From NCBI RefSeq assembly GCF_030816475.1, contig NZ_JAUSXF010000001.1, forward strand, positions 3,224,001 to 3,288,000: a stretch of 64,000 nt of DNA. Reading direction: 5' to 3'. Shown here one piece after another: positions 1 through 8,668 of the stretch. The first letter of the stretch is position 1, and each line of letters opens with the position of its first letter. This stretch comes from Arthrobacter pascens (GTDB lineage: Bacteria; Actinomycetota; Actinomycetes; Actinomycetales; Micrococcaceae). The notes under the pieces were generated by a model. It was given only the letters and a program-made list of their open reading frames with translations. It was not told where the DNA came from and did not search any database. A program made the position numbers and the translations under genes.

Positions 1-1
1 G

Positions 2-1162
2 ATCGCCGCTGTCGCGCTCCTCGGTCCGCTGCTGGCGCTGTCCCAAAAATGGCACCTTCCCGTGGTGCTGGGGCAGTTGCTGGCCGGTATCGCGATCGGG
101 CGCACGGGACTGGGACTGGTGGACTCCTCGGATCCCACGTTCACCTTTGTGGCCGACGTCGGGTTCGCCCTCATCATGTTCGTCGCCGGGACGCATGTCC
201 CCATGCGGGACCAGGCCATCCGCCCCGCACTGGGTGGTGGCGCCCTGCGTGCCGGCATCGCCGCCGTGCTCGCGGCCGCCGTCGGAATCGTCATTGCCTT
301 TGCCTTTGGCACCGGACATGCTCCCCTTTACATCGTTCTGCTCGCTTCCTCTTCGGCAGCCTTGGTCCTGCCGATCGTCGATTCGCTGCGGCTGACGGGA
401 CCAAAGGTCCTGACGACGACGGCACAAGTGGCGGTAGCGGACATCGCCTGTATTGTGGCGCTTCCGCTTGCTGTCGATCCGCCCAATGCGCCGAGGACAG
501 CCGCCGGCGCAGCCGTCGTCGCGGCGTGCGCTGCAGTCTTGTTCTTTGTCCTTCGATGGCTGGAGCGCAGCGGCACGCGCGCACGGATGCATGATTTGTC
601 CGAGGAGCGGAAGTTCGCCCTGGAGCTCAGGATCCAGCTTGCCTTGCTCTTCGCGCTCTCCGGGCTTGCCGTCGTGGGCCACGTGTCCATTATGCTGGCC
701 GGGTTCTCCTTCGGCCTGGTGGTCGCAGCGGTGGGAGAACCCCGGCGGCTGGCCCATCAACTCTTCGCCGTCAGCGATGGCTTTCTGGGGCCGGTGTTTT
801 TCGTATGGCTGGGCGCATCGCTTGACTTGCGCACCCTTGCGGGAAGCCCAAGGATGATTCTCCTCGGGATTTGCCTGGGGTTTGGAACGCTGCTGGTCCA
901 TGGAAGCCTGCGGCTGCTCGGCCAGCCTCTGTCGCTCGCGGTGCTTGCAGCGTCCCAGCTGGGAGTGCCGGTTGCCGCCGCCACTGTCGGCTCCCAATTG
1001 CATCTGCTGGAACCGGGAGAAGCCGCGGCCATGATCCTCGGGGCCCTCATCAGCATTGGGGCGAGCACCGTCGCGGGCTCCCGGGCCGCCCGCACGTTTA
1101 CGCAGCCCGCCCGAGCGCCCGAAGGCAAGCCATCCGAGGGCGGCCCGACCGTGGCTGCCTAG
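2..1162 (+). CDS. Cation:proton antiporter, CPA2/Kef type (5' end outside window)
   Basis: This is a monovalent cation/proton antiporter of the inner membrane. The reading frame is open from the second base of the window, so the N-terminus is missing, probably about one helix. About 386 codons remain and form a run of hydrophobic helices with the small-residue-rich look of the Na+/H+ exchanger fold, for example GQLLAGIAIGRTGLGLV near the front and GVPVAAATVGSQL near the end. No RCK/TrkA-N domain follows the membrane part, only a short charged Pro/Gly tail, so it resembles standalone KefB-like exchangers without nucleotide gating. The transported ion cannot be told from sequence. Confidence 0.85.
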   Translation: MAAVALLGPLLALSQKWHLPVVLGQLLAGIAIGRTGLGLVDSSDPTFTFVADVGFALIMFVAGTHVPMRDQAIRPALGGGALRAGIAAVLAAAVGIVIAFAFGTGHAPLYIVLLASSSAALVLPIVDSLRLTGPKVLTTTAQVAVADIACIVALPLAVDPPNAPRTAAGAAVVAACAAVLFFVLRWLERSGTRARMHDLSEERKFALELRIQLALLFALSGLAVVGHVSIMLAGFSFGLVVAAVGEPRRLAHQLFAVSDGFLGPVFFVWLGASLDLRTLAGSPRMILLGICLGFGTLLVHGSLRLLGQPLSLAVLAASQLGVPVAAATVGSQLHLLEPGEAAAMILGALISIGASTVAGSRAARTFTQPARAPEGKPSEGGPTVAA

Positions 1163-1232
1163 CTCACCCACAGCACAGGGTTGAGTCCACCCACGGAGGA
1201 ACCGCAGCAACCAGTGCCCGTGCGCACGGACC

Positions 1233-1355
1233 CTAGGGAACCGGGCGGCGAGGGTTGTGGAGGGGACGGTGGGCAAAGAAGACAATGGCGGCGTAGCCGG
1301 CAGCGAGGACAACCAGGCTGCCCAGCCAACCGGCTGACAGGAACAGCAGGACCAT
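1233..1355 (-). CDS. Possible 40-residue single-helix membrane protein
   Basis: A short minus-strand frame of 40 codons starts with ATG and reads as one clear transmembrane helix (residues about 2-27, including GSLVVLAAGYAAIVFF), followed by a basic, proline-containing tail ending HNPRRPVP. It fills the gap between the antiporter and the DeoR relic. The hydrophobic helix with a basic cytosolic end is a pattern that chance frames rarely give. The ribosome site is weak (GGTCGGCGG just before the ATG). No family is recognised. Confidence 0.35.
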   Translation of the reverse strand: MVLLFLSAGWLGSLVVLAAGYAAIVFFAHRPLHNPRRPVP

Positions 1356-1369
1356 CCGCCGACCATGCC

Positions 1370-1579
1370 CAGACCCGGCTCAAGGAGCTGATGGCCCGCC
1401 GCGGCCGTAAATTCTATGTGTTGGCGGACTCCTCTAACCCTGGACTGCGTCCGTTCCACGCCTGGGCGCGTTTGGCTTTGCCCTGGACCCTGGTGACGGA
1501 CGACGGCGCCGACCTGAGTCAGGTGCAGAAGTTCCGGGATGCGGGGGTTGCCGTTGAGGTCGCCACCGTCGCTGGTTGA
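1370..1579 (+). pseudogene. C-terminal relic of a DeoR/GlpR-family sugar-operon repressor
   Basis: The last 70 codons match the end of the DeoR effector domain: LADSS, then PWTLVTDDGAD, then a final FRDAGVAVEVA strand. The N-terminal helix-turn-helix and most of the sugar-phosphate-binding domain are absent, and the sequence upstream in the same frame is basic low-complexity translation without family features. It is therefore a decayed remnant. It lies directly upstream of a pectin-use operon, so it may be what is left of a former local regulator. Confidence 0.65.
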
Positions 1580-1653
1580 GCGCGGCGAAACGCCTCACTC
1601 CCGCACGTCCCGCTCAGGCTCCGCGGTCCCCTGATCCCGTGTTCCGAAAAGAC

Positions 1654-1727
1654 TGAAACGAACCATTGACGAACCGCGCATCCGCCGCCTATGCTAAATG
1701 AAACGATTCACTGGAAAGGGCTTTCCA
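1654..1727. promoter_or_regulatory. Cluster of LacI-type operator-like palindromes
   Basis: Three elements ring the promoter. TGAAACGAACCA lies just upstream of the -35 box. TGAAACGATTCA begins four bases after the -10 box and has matched TGAA/TTCA ends around a central CG, as in LacI-family sites. TGGAAAGGGCTTTCCA follows directly and has perfect 7-base arms. The first two begin 45 bases apart, about four helical turns. This fits repression by a LacI-family regulator encoded elsewhere; no such gene is in the window. Confidence 0.5.
1666..1695 (+). promoter_or_regulatory. Sigma-70-type promoter of the MHS transporter operon
   Basis: TTGACG and TATGCT are separated by 18 bases, close to consensus for a housekeeping promoter. 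It lies about 105 bases before the transporter start, leaving a leader that contains further palindromes. Confidence 0.6.
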
Positions 1728-1799
1728 ACCCTTTCAGGGACAATTTCCCGGAAATGCTTTCCGGTTCCTTGCCACCGTCGCCAAAGGAATATTCATCCA

Positions 1800-3143
1800 A
1801 TGAGCACCACTTCAGGGGCTGTCAGCCCTACCCTCGAAACGAACATCAGCCCGCGGGATCCCAAGAAAGCCGCCATGAGCGGGTGGATCGGCGGCGCGCT
1901 CGAGTACTACGATTTCGCGCTGTACGGCCTCGCCGCCACGCTCATCTTCCCTGCCATCTTCTTCCCGTCCGAGAATCCGACTGTCGCGATCATCGCCTCA
2001 CTGGCGACGTATGCGGTGGGCTATGTCTCCCGCCCGCTTGGCGCTGTTGTGCTCGGCGCCTATGGTGACAGGCACGGGCGCAAGCATGTTCTCGTCTTCG
2101 CAATGCTGCTCATGGGTTTCGCTACCTTCGCAGTGGGGCTGCTGCCCACGTACGGGCAGGTAGGCGTCCTGGCACCCGTGCTTCTCGTGATCCTCCGCCT
2201 GATCCAGGGATTTGCTGTGGCAGGCGAACTCGGGGGCGCCAGCGCCATGATCGTCGAGCACTCCCCGGACGCCAGGCGAGGCTTCTTCTCGAGCTTCAGC
2301 CTTCAGGGCACGCAGGTCGGCTCGATCCTGGCCACTGCTGTCTTGCTTCCCCTGGCCGCCGTTCTGCCCCGCGACCAGCTGGAAGCCTGGGGCTGGCGAA
2401 TTCCGTTCCTTCTCAGCGCCGTCGTCATCCTGGCCGGGTACCTCATCCGCCGTCGGGCCCAGGAGCCTCCGGCCTACCTGGCCCAGACCGAAACGGGCAA
2501 AGCGAAGCAGCGGTTCCCGCTCATGGAGATCCTCCGCACCCGCCCGGGGGTCCTGGTCCGCTGTGTCATCATGACCTTTACCAACGTGATCGGCATGGCA
2601 ACGCTCATCTTCGGCGTCTCCTACGCCACCCAAAAGGGCTACGGCATCGGCTTCTCCAGCAGCGAATTCCTCTGGGTAACCCTCGTGGCCAATCTGGCCG
2701 CCGTCGTGACCATCCCGCTGTTCGGTGCGCTTTCCGACAGGATCGGACGCCGATGGCTCATGGTGACCGGCGGGATCGCTGGCGGCCTGCTCGCCGGGGG
2801 CTACCTGTGGGCCATCGACCAGCGGAGCCTGGTGCTGGTTTTTGTGTGCGTCGTCCTGGTGCAGGGCATCTTCTTCCAGATGTGGAACGCCACCTTCGCC
2901 ACCTTCTTCCAGGAGCAGTTCCCCATGCGGATGCGGGTCACGGGATTTGCGGTGTCGCAGAACCTCGGCCTCATGATCGCGTCCTTCTTCCCGAGCATCT
3001 TCACGGCCATCGCTCCCCCGGGGTCGGCGAATGTGCCGCTGGTCATCGGGCTCACAACATTCGGCATTTGCGTTGTTGCGGCTGCGGCAACCCTCCTGTC
3101 GTCGAGCACCAAGGGCAAGTCGCTCCAGGATCTCGAAATCTAG
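1800..3143 (+). CDS. MHS-family (metabolite:H+ symporter) MFS transporter
   Basis: This is an inner-membrane proton symporter for an organic acid or osmolyte, 447 residues with about 12 helices. Family marks are GGALEYYDFALYG at the start of helix 1, the loop motif GDRHGRKHVL between helices 2 and 3, RLIQGFAVAGELGGA, and the repeat of the loop motif as GALSDRIGRRW in the second half. I chose the ATG preceded by AAGGA because the upstream in-frame extension is not protein-like. The next gene is a pectin-backbone lyase 66 bases downstream, so the cargo is plausibly a breakdown product of rhamnogalacturonan or a related uronate. That is inference from context only. Confidence 0.85.
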   Translation: MSTTSGAVSPTLETNISPRDPKKAAMSGWIGGALEYYDFALYGLAATLIFPAIFFPSENPTVAIIASLATYAVGYVSRPLGAVVLGAYGDRHGRKHVLVFAMLLMGFATFAVGLLPTYGQVGVLAPVLLVILRLIQGFAVAGELGGASAMIVEHSPDARRGFFSSFSLQGTQVGSILATAVLLPLAAVLPRDQLEAWGWRIPFLLSAVVILAGYLIRRRAQEPPAYLAQTETGKAKQRFPLMEILRTRPGVLVRCVIMTFTNVIGMATLIFGVSYATQKGYGIGFSSSEFLWVTLVANLAAVVTIPLFGALSDRIGRRWLMVTGGIAGGLLAGGYLWAIDQRSLVLVFVCVVLVQGIFFQMWNATFATFFQEQFPMRMRVTGFAVSQNLGLMIASFFPSIFTAIAPPGSANVPLVIGLTTFGICVVAAAATLLSSSTKGKSLQDLEI

Positions 3144-3209
3144 GAAGCCCCTCAAAGCGCCAGCTTCCCCCAGCGAAACAGTTTCGAAAAACTCAATGAG
3201 GAGCCAGGA

Positions 3210-5564
3210 ATGACGTCAGATCAGGTGCACCCGGTGCAGGCAAAGGGCATCACCCGGCGGACCGCAGTCCAGGCATTTGGAGGAGTCACACTCGGCGCCG
3301 TCCTGGCCGGGAGCGCGGGCGCTGGTGCCGCAGCCGCGGCGACGCCGGAAGGGCAGGGCGTCAAGGTCCTGATCGGCGGAGTGCCGGCCAAGGTCGGAAG
3401 CTACGCATTTCCCGCCGCGGTGCCCGAGCTGGTCCTGGACAACGGCCTGGTCCGCGCCACCTTTGGCAGGGACGATGCCGGGGTGCTTACCGGCTGGCCA
3501 GACGTCTCGATCACGGCGACCTCGATTGTGGTTGACGGGACGGAGCTGGCGCATAACCTGAACGGTGTGGACCCGCGTGACCCGGACCGCCAGCACTCCT
3601 TTTATGTGGACGCCTCGGGAGGAAAGACCCGGCTGGTGTGCTCCCGGGTGGACGTTCTCCGGGCCGAGCCTGGACTGGTCGAGGTGGCTTTCGTGGATAC
3701 CACCAGCACTCCGCTGCGCCACGAGCACCACCTGGTGATGAGGGCCGGCCGCCGCGGCATCTATGGCTACGACATCATGACGGCCGTGACGGACACCGTC
3801 ATCAATGAAGTGCGCATGAACACCAGGTGGGACCGCAGCCTGCTGGATCATGCGTACAACTGGGAACGGGGTGCAGGGCAGCAGCCAACGTACGCCTACC
3901 TGGCCGCGCAGCAAAGCGTGCAGGACGAGACCTGGCGTGTGGACGGGGCCAATAGGGCGGACCTTCCCAGCCCGAACAGCAACTCCGGCAACCTGCCTGC
4001 GGGCTCTGTCTACAGCAAGTACGACTGGAGCCTCTACCACCATGAGAACCCCATGTTCGGGCACTTCGGGCACGGTTTCGGAGCCTGGTTCACACCGCTC
4101 GGCGGTGTCACGGAGGACACGCTCTGTGCCTTCTACGGCGCCGGTCCCCAGCATCAGGACCTGGCAATCCACCAGGATGCCCTGATCCTGAACTACTTCT
4201 CCCGCAACCACTACGGCGAGCCCGCCTACCCGATACCCGCGGGTTACAAGCGGCTGTACGGGCCCTGGCTGACCTTCTTCACCGTGGCCGACCCGTCCGA
4301 ACCTGATGCGTTGATCGCGCAGGCTGCACGCACTGCCCGGGCGGAGATCAGCGAGCACAGGGACGGGGCAGCCTGGATGGCCGATCCCCTCTACCCGTCG
4401 CCGAGTGACCGCACCACAATCACCGGACGCGTCCGCCTCACTGACGGGCGCCCTGCCGCGGACTTCCACGTCATCCTCTCCACCCAGGACAGCGAGAGTG
4501 TCTTCCCGATCGCCGAACCCACCTACTTTGTTAAGACCGACGGCGACGGACGCTTCCAGCTGCCCGGCATCCCGCAGGCGTGGAAGCCAGGAAGCACGGC
4601 GCCTGGCTCATATGTCCTTTACATCCAGCCTGCGGAGGGCTCGGTCACTGACCTGTACCGCCGTCTCGGCGTCGTCGTCTCTGGACGTTCGCAGGACCTC
4701 GGCGAGATCACGTGGACTCCTACAGCGCATGGCACCTTCCTTTGGCAGATCGGGCGCTCTGACCGGAGCGCCGGGGAGTACGCCCTGGCCACCAACTCAC
4801 CGGTGATGGGCAAGCCGCGAGGCTACGCGAAGCCCTCCTTGATTCCGGCCGACCTGACGTTCACCATCGGCCAGAGCTGGGAGCCAACGGACTGGTACTA
4901 CGCGCAGACCAACAACGGCACCTGGACAGTACGGTTCAACTTGGACCGTGCGTTCAAGCGAACCGCCTACCTCACAGTGGCTACCGCCATGCAGCAGGGA
5001 GGCGCCCCGTCGGTGGCAGTCAACGGCAACAGCTCCGCCGTCTCGGGTGCCCTTCCCGGGAACAACGACTCCACCATCGCCCGGCAGGCTGACCGCAGCG
5101 GCTATCCCCGCACCGCCGTCCTGTCGTTTCCGGCGGAGCTGCTCGTTGCCGGCGAGAACAGCATCACTTTCACCCATGGCGCTCCGGCGCCGGCAGGGAA
5201 GGGCCTTGGTTGGGATACCCTCGTCCTTGAAGTCGACGAGGGTGCACCTTCGGAGTCCGCCCGGCTAGAAGCGTCCATGGTCAGGACGTTCACCGGCGCC
5301 GGGACAAGCACCTGGGAAGTGACCGTCCGTAACGACGGCCCGGGCACTGTCTACGATGTGCGAATCCAGGGCATCACCACGCCATCGGGCCAGCCCGCGC
5401 AAATTATCGGCCGTGATCCCGACAAGTTCGCCGTTCCCGTCGCCGCGTTCCTGCCGGCGGCTGCCAGCACGGTCGCCCACATCACCGTTGCCGGCGGCCA
5501 GCCGGTTTCCGTGACCTTCACGGCCGACGGCGGAAGGACCACGGCCACCGCCGCCGGTAACTGA
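3210..5564 (+). CDS. Secreted polysaccharide lyase, PL4-like (rhamnogalacturonan lyase)
   Basis: This exported enzyme is likely to cut the rhamnose-galacturonate backbone of pectin by beta-elimination. Residues about 1-45 form a twin-arginine signal (TRRTAVQAFGG followed by an Ala-rich stretch), so it is folded before export. The catalytic beta-sandwich region runs to about residue 390. A fibronectin-III-like middle domain begins near ITGRVRLTDGRPA. A carbohydrate-binding-like domain opens with LWQIGRSDRSAGEY, the PL4 hallmark position. The last 100 residues look like an extra beta-sandwich (TVRNDGPGTVYDV). GAGGAG precedes the ATG. At 784 residues it is longer than minimal PL4 enzymes because of this tail. 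It follows the MHS transporter in one operon. Confidence 0.75.
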   Translation: MTSDQVHPVQAKGITRRTAVQAFGGVTLGAVLAGSAGAGAAAAATPEGQGVKVLIGGVPAKVGSYAFPAAVPELVLDNGLVRATFGRDDAGVLTGWPDVSITATSIVVDGTELAHNLNGVDPRDPDRQHSFYVDASGGKTRLVCSRVDVLRAEPGLVEVAFVDTTSTPLRHEHHLVMRAGRRGIYGYDIMTAVTDTVINEVRMNTRWDRSLLDHAYNWERGAGQQPTYAYLAAQQSVQDETWRVDGANRADLPSPNSNSGNLPAGSVYSKYDWSLYHHENPMFGHFGHGFGAWFTPLGGVTEDTLCAFYGAGPQHQDLAIHQDALILNYFSRNHYGEPAYPIPAGYKRLYGPWLTFFTVADPSEPDALIAQAARTARAEISEHRDGAAWMADPLYPSPSDRTTITGRVRLTDGRPAADFHVILSTQDSESVFPIAEPTYFVKTDGDGRFQLPGIPQAWKPGSTAPGSYVLYIQPAEGSVTDLYRRLGVVVSGRSQDLGEITWTPTAHGTFLWQIGRSDRSAGEYALATNSPVMGKPRGYAKPSLIPADLTFTIGQSWEPTDWYYAQTNNGTWTVRFNLDRAFKRTAYLTVATAMQQGGAPSVAVNGNSSAVSGALPGNNDSTIARQADRSGYPRTAVLSFPAELLVAGENSITFTHGAPAPAGKGLGWDTLVLEVDEGAPSESARLEASMVRTFTGAGTSTWEVTVRNDGPGTVYDVRIQGITTPSGQPAQIIGRDPDKFAVPVAAFLPAAASTVAHITVAGGQPVSVTFTADGGRTTATAAGN

Positions 5565-5832
5565 CGCCGGAGGTGTAGTTACTGGCCTTGCGGGAGCCCG
5601 GGCGGCTGGCTGCCAGCACTCTTTTAGGGAGTCTGCACCCCCGGTGACCTGACTCGCGCCGAGGTATTCCGAGGCCATGCGGGTGGCCCAGGTAGTTTCA
5701 GGGCACGACGGCGGCACCCGGCTTTGACACGGACCGCCGGGTCGCCGGGGCCTCACCGTGACCGCTCGGCCGGTACTACACACCGATGTCTTGAGATTGG
5801 TGGAAGAAGCGTTGGACGGAGAGGATGGAGGG

Positions 5833-6666
5833 ATGACCAGCGTGGGGGAACGAATGGATGATTCTGGTACTGCCGGGCAGTTCAGCGCTGTGACGGTCGA
5901 ATCTAGGGACGGAACGCTCACCGCACTTGTCCGTCCTGGACAAGGAGTCCCGATCGTCATCGTGCACGGGGTCATCGCGGACGCCTCTGCCTGGAAGCAG
6001 GTAGCCGAAAAAGTATCGCCCGAGCGTCCAGTCTTCGTGCTCAATCGCCGAGGCCGCGTCCCGAGCGGTCCCCTGAGTGAAGGGTATGGAGTCGAGACGG
6101 AGGTGGAGGACCTCTTGCGGTGGCTGTCGACTCTTGAGGGTCCGGTTGACCTAGTTGGGCACAGCTACGGCGGTCTCATAGCGGTTCAGGCTATTCGACA
6201 AGGTGCCAATGTTCGCTCGCTCGTCCTTTACGAGCCGGTCGCACACCCCTTCGGCCTCGAGGCGCTGCCGCTCGTGGCGGCAGCCATCAGCGCCGGCGAC
6301 CTAGACGCTGCGGTCGAAATCATCAATGTTGATCTCTCCGGCTATTCCCAAGCGCATGTTCAGACACTCCGGGCTGGCCCAGCGTGGCCTAAGCTCATGC
6401 AGCTAACAGAGCCGGCCGCTGCCGAGCTGCAGGCAATCAACCAATTCGTTCTCACTGTCCCACCAGCATGGACTACTCCTACAACGTTGATCGCAGGCGA
6501 ACTGAGCAGGAACCGCCCACCATACGGTCCGAGCGTTGACAAGTTTATGGAAACCCTAGACGTCGGCAGGGTCACAATCTTGGCCGGCCAAGACCACCTG
6601 GCGCACGTGACCGCTCCGCAGGAACTGGCGCACGCAATCAACGAGGGCCTTGCGACTGGACGGTGA
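5833..6666 (+). CDS. Alpha/beta-fold hydrolase
   Basis: This is a cytoplasmic serine hydrolase of about 277 residues. The nucleophile elbow is GHSYGG, the oxyanion-side motif is VHGVIADASAWK, and the histidine is in AGQDHLAH near the end. The ATG is preceded by GGAGAGG at good spacing; a GTG 25 codons upstream is possible but less likely. The cap region is short. The neighbours do not point to a substrate, so esterase or C-C hydrolase activity cannot be separated. Confidence 0.8.
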   Translation: MTSVGERMDDSGTAGQFSAVTVESRDGTLTALVRPGQGVPIVIVHGVIADASAWKQVAEKVSPERPVFVLNRRGRVPSGPLSEGYGVETEVEDLLRWLSTLEGPVDLVGHSYGGLIAVQAIRQGANVRSLVLYEPVAHPFGLEALPLVAAAISAGDLDAAVEIINVDLSGYSQAHVQTLRAGPAWPKLMQLTEPAAAELQAINQFVLTVPPAWTTPTTLIAGELSRNRPPYGPSVDKFMETLDVGRVTILAGQDHLAHVTAPQELAHAINEGLATGR

Positions 6667-7089
6667 CAGGTACCTCGTACCAACCCCTGACACTGCCGGG
6701 CCATTGAACTCCAGCCCGCTCCCCGTCGTACATCGCTTCGATAAAGGTCAGCGCTGTGGACGCCGAGCGCCTTGCTGCCTTCTGGTCCCAATTTCTTACG
6801 CTGCATCGGACGCTTTCGTGTCAGCTGACAGTGAAGCAAGGCGAATTTGATCCAGGCTCGGTTGTTCCTTGCGCCAAAGCTGGGAAGAAACTGCGGAGGC
6901 CTTGAGGCAGGAGGGCCAGAATTGCGGCCATTGGCCCTGGTCTTCCGCAGTGATGACCAGGCCCCGGAGCATGACAACGGCGTCGGTCTCACATGGCTTT
7001 TGTAATGCTCATGACCCGTTTCGCTTCACCTTACGGGCCTACGATTCGGCGAGTAATTCGCATCATTTTTTGAAATTTGGGGGCAACAA
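6667..7089. other. Intergenic region, no supported gene
   Basis: Stop codons break all frames into short pieces without recognisable protein character. The last 60 bases before the excalibur gene are AT-rich and probably hold its promoter. Confidence 0.5.
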
Positions 7090-7839
7090 ATGAATACACG
7101 TTTTCGGCACAATCACGCGCCAAATCCGGCCAACAACGGGGTGGCCGGAACCTCAGCGAATTCATGGATTTCTCGACGTCGAGTGGCTGGTGCGGCTGTA
7201 GCTATTGTTATGGTCATTTCAGCGACGGCATGCGGTCAACAGGCAGCCTCGTCCACGACTGCTCTGGCCAGCAAGTCGGAATCCTCGACGGCGACGCCAA
7301 CATCCACTCCAACCGCCCCCGCCTCTTCCTCCTGCGTCACCGGGGGCGCGACCGAGCAGTACTCGCCCAAGGTCTTCATCTGCACGAAAAGCGACGCAGG
7401 GACTCTGCTGTGGATGGAGCAGTCGGAATCGAAACGGGTAACGGACGCGCGCGCGGCGGCTGAGAAGGCCGCAGCTGAGAAGGCAGCCGCCGACAAGGCA
7501 GCGCAGGACGCTGCGGCGAAGGCGGCACAGGAACAGGCCGCTGCGGAGGCGGGGCGCCAACAGGCTGCAGCCGAGGAGGCGGCGCGCCAGCAGGCCGCAG
7601 CAGCCGCAGCGGCGGCGGCAGCGGCGGCGAAAGTCCAGGCGCCCGTAAAGCCTGCCGCCCCCGTAGCCCCTAGCGGATGCGACCGAAACTATGCAGGCGC
7701 ATGTGTCCCGATTGCGTCCGACGTCGATTGCGCCGGAGGGAGCGGCAATGGTCCCGCGTACGTGCGCGGACCTGTCACCGTCGTCGGATCTGACATCTAT
7801 GGTCTCGACAGGGATGGCGACGGCGTGGGATGCGAGTGA
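7090..7839 (+). CDS. Excalibur-domain lipoprotein with Ala-rich coiled coil
   Basis: This is a predicted surface lipoprotein. A basic N-terminus and hydrophobic segment end in SATAC with Cys48 as the lipidation site. A Ser/Thr-rich linker and a small Cys-containing stretch follow. Residues about 110-185 form a long Ala/Lys/Glu/Gln-rich helix (repeats of AAEKAA and QQAAAEE), likely a rod or coiled coil that could span the wall. The C-terminus is an excalibur-like domain with paired cysteines and the calcium-loop-like end LDRDGDGVGCE. A G-rich ribosome site precedes the ATG. Excalibur domains are found on extracellular nucleases and surface proteins; no enzymatic part is visible here. Confidence 0.75.
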   Translation: MNTRFRHNHAPNPANNGVAGTSANSWISRRRVAGAAVAIVMVISATACGQQAASSTTALASKSESSTATPTSTPTAPASSSCVTGGATEQYSPKVFICTKSDAGTLLWMEQSESKRVTDARAAAEKAAAEKAAADKAAQDAAAKAAQEQAAAEAGRQQAAAEEAARQQAAAAAAAAAAAAKVQAPVKPAAPVAPSGCDRNYAGACVPIASDVDCAGGSGNGPAYVRGPVTVVGSDIYGLDRDGDGVGCE

Positions 7840-7860
7840 TGACCTGCTAATCCATCCGCA

Positions 7861-7910
7861 GCAGGCCGGTCGACGATAGCTTTTCAAAATGCCGTCGTCG
7901 GCTGGCCTGC
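7861..7910. terminator. Inverted repeat, likely terminator of the excalibur gene
   Basis: Two 16-base arms (GCAGGCCGGTCGACGA and its near complement, 14 of 16 paired) flank an 18-base AT-rich loop 21 bases after the stop codon. There is no long T-run. Confidence 0.5.
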
Positions 7911-7964
7911 CTCGAATGCTAGAAAAATACGAAGTCGGGCAGAGCGAAGTTATGGGGGAACTCG

Positions 7965-8540
7965 ATGGTGGAACTGAAGCGTATCTATTGGAGCCGCCAG
8001 GCCCTGCGTTTGGCCTACTCGGCTGCGATCCTGTGGTTGGCCGCATCCATTATGCTGGCGCTGATGCCGAAGGTGAACGCCGGCGCCGGTCACAGCGTCT
8101 CTTCGGTCGGCGACATCTTTCGTGGCATGTTCTATGGCGTGCTGGCCGCTATCGCCCTGCCTGGTATGGTCGCGGTCGCCCTGACCATCGCGGCGGCCGT
8201 GATCCGCGCCCAGGACGTCCGACGCCGGGACCCAGTCCGGCGGTTCAACCGGCAGCAGCGACGTGAGGGCATGGCACGGGCAGGCGGCCGGTGTGAGATG
8301 GAAGCAGGGTTCCGGCGCCGTTGTTCCCGGCCGGCTGAGCACGGCGACCATTTCTACCCGTGGTCCAAAGGCGGATCCACCACCCTCGATAATTTCGTTG
8401 CGGCCTGCGCCAGATGCAATCGCACGAAAGGGGCAGTAGTTCCTTCGCCGAGTAAACAGGAAAGACTGGAACGACGACGTCGGGACTACCTCGCGCCCGA
8501 CGCATCCGTCAGCGTCGGCGAACGGCAGCCGCTCCCCTAA
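7965..8540 (+). CDS. HNH endonuclease with two N-terminal membrane helices
   Basis: Residues about 15-36 and 55-80 are strongly hydrophobic and should anchor the protein in the membrane. The C-terminal half (about 95-170) is an HNH nuclease fold: a CEMEA...C knuckle, then GDHFYPWSKGGST, then NFVAACARCNRTKG. The paired cysteines would bind the structural zinc and the first His of GDH is the catalytic candidate. The nuclease would face the cytoplasm if the loop between the helices is outside. Most HNH proteins are soluble, so the membrane tether is the notable part. It stands alone upstream of the hemerythrin gene. Confidence 0.75.
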   Translation: MVELKRIYWSRQALRLAYSAAILWLAASIMLALMPKVNAGAGHSVSSVGDIFRGMFYGVLAAIALPGMVAVALTIAAAVIRAQDVRRRDPVRRFNRQQRREGMARAGGRCEMEAGFRRRCSRPAEHGDHFYPWSKGGSTTLDNFVAACARCNRTKGAVVPSPSKQERLERRRRDYLAPDASVSVGERQPLP

Positions 8541-8668
8541 CGCCTTGGGTCACCGGCTGGTCGGAGTAAGCCGGGGCCGACTCTTGCGATTGTGCCGCAT
8601 GGGGGCAGACGTTAAGATGCTGGCGGGGAGAGGTCCTGGTCGCACTGACTAGCGTTAGGAGCAATCCA

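Noticed and set aside
1998..3155. Long minus-strand frame (385 codons) opposite the MHS transporter
   Set aside because: Composition is His/Gln/Arg/Gly-rich with no hydrophobic or domain pattern; it is the mirror of a strongly coding GC-rich gene.
7440..7630. Tandem GCAGCC/GCGGCG repeats in the excalibur gene as a possible DNA repeat array
   Set aside because: The repetition is explained by the Ala/Glu/Lys-rich coiled region of the coding sequence.
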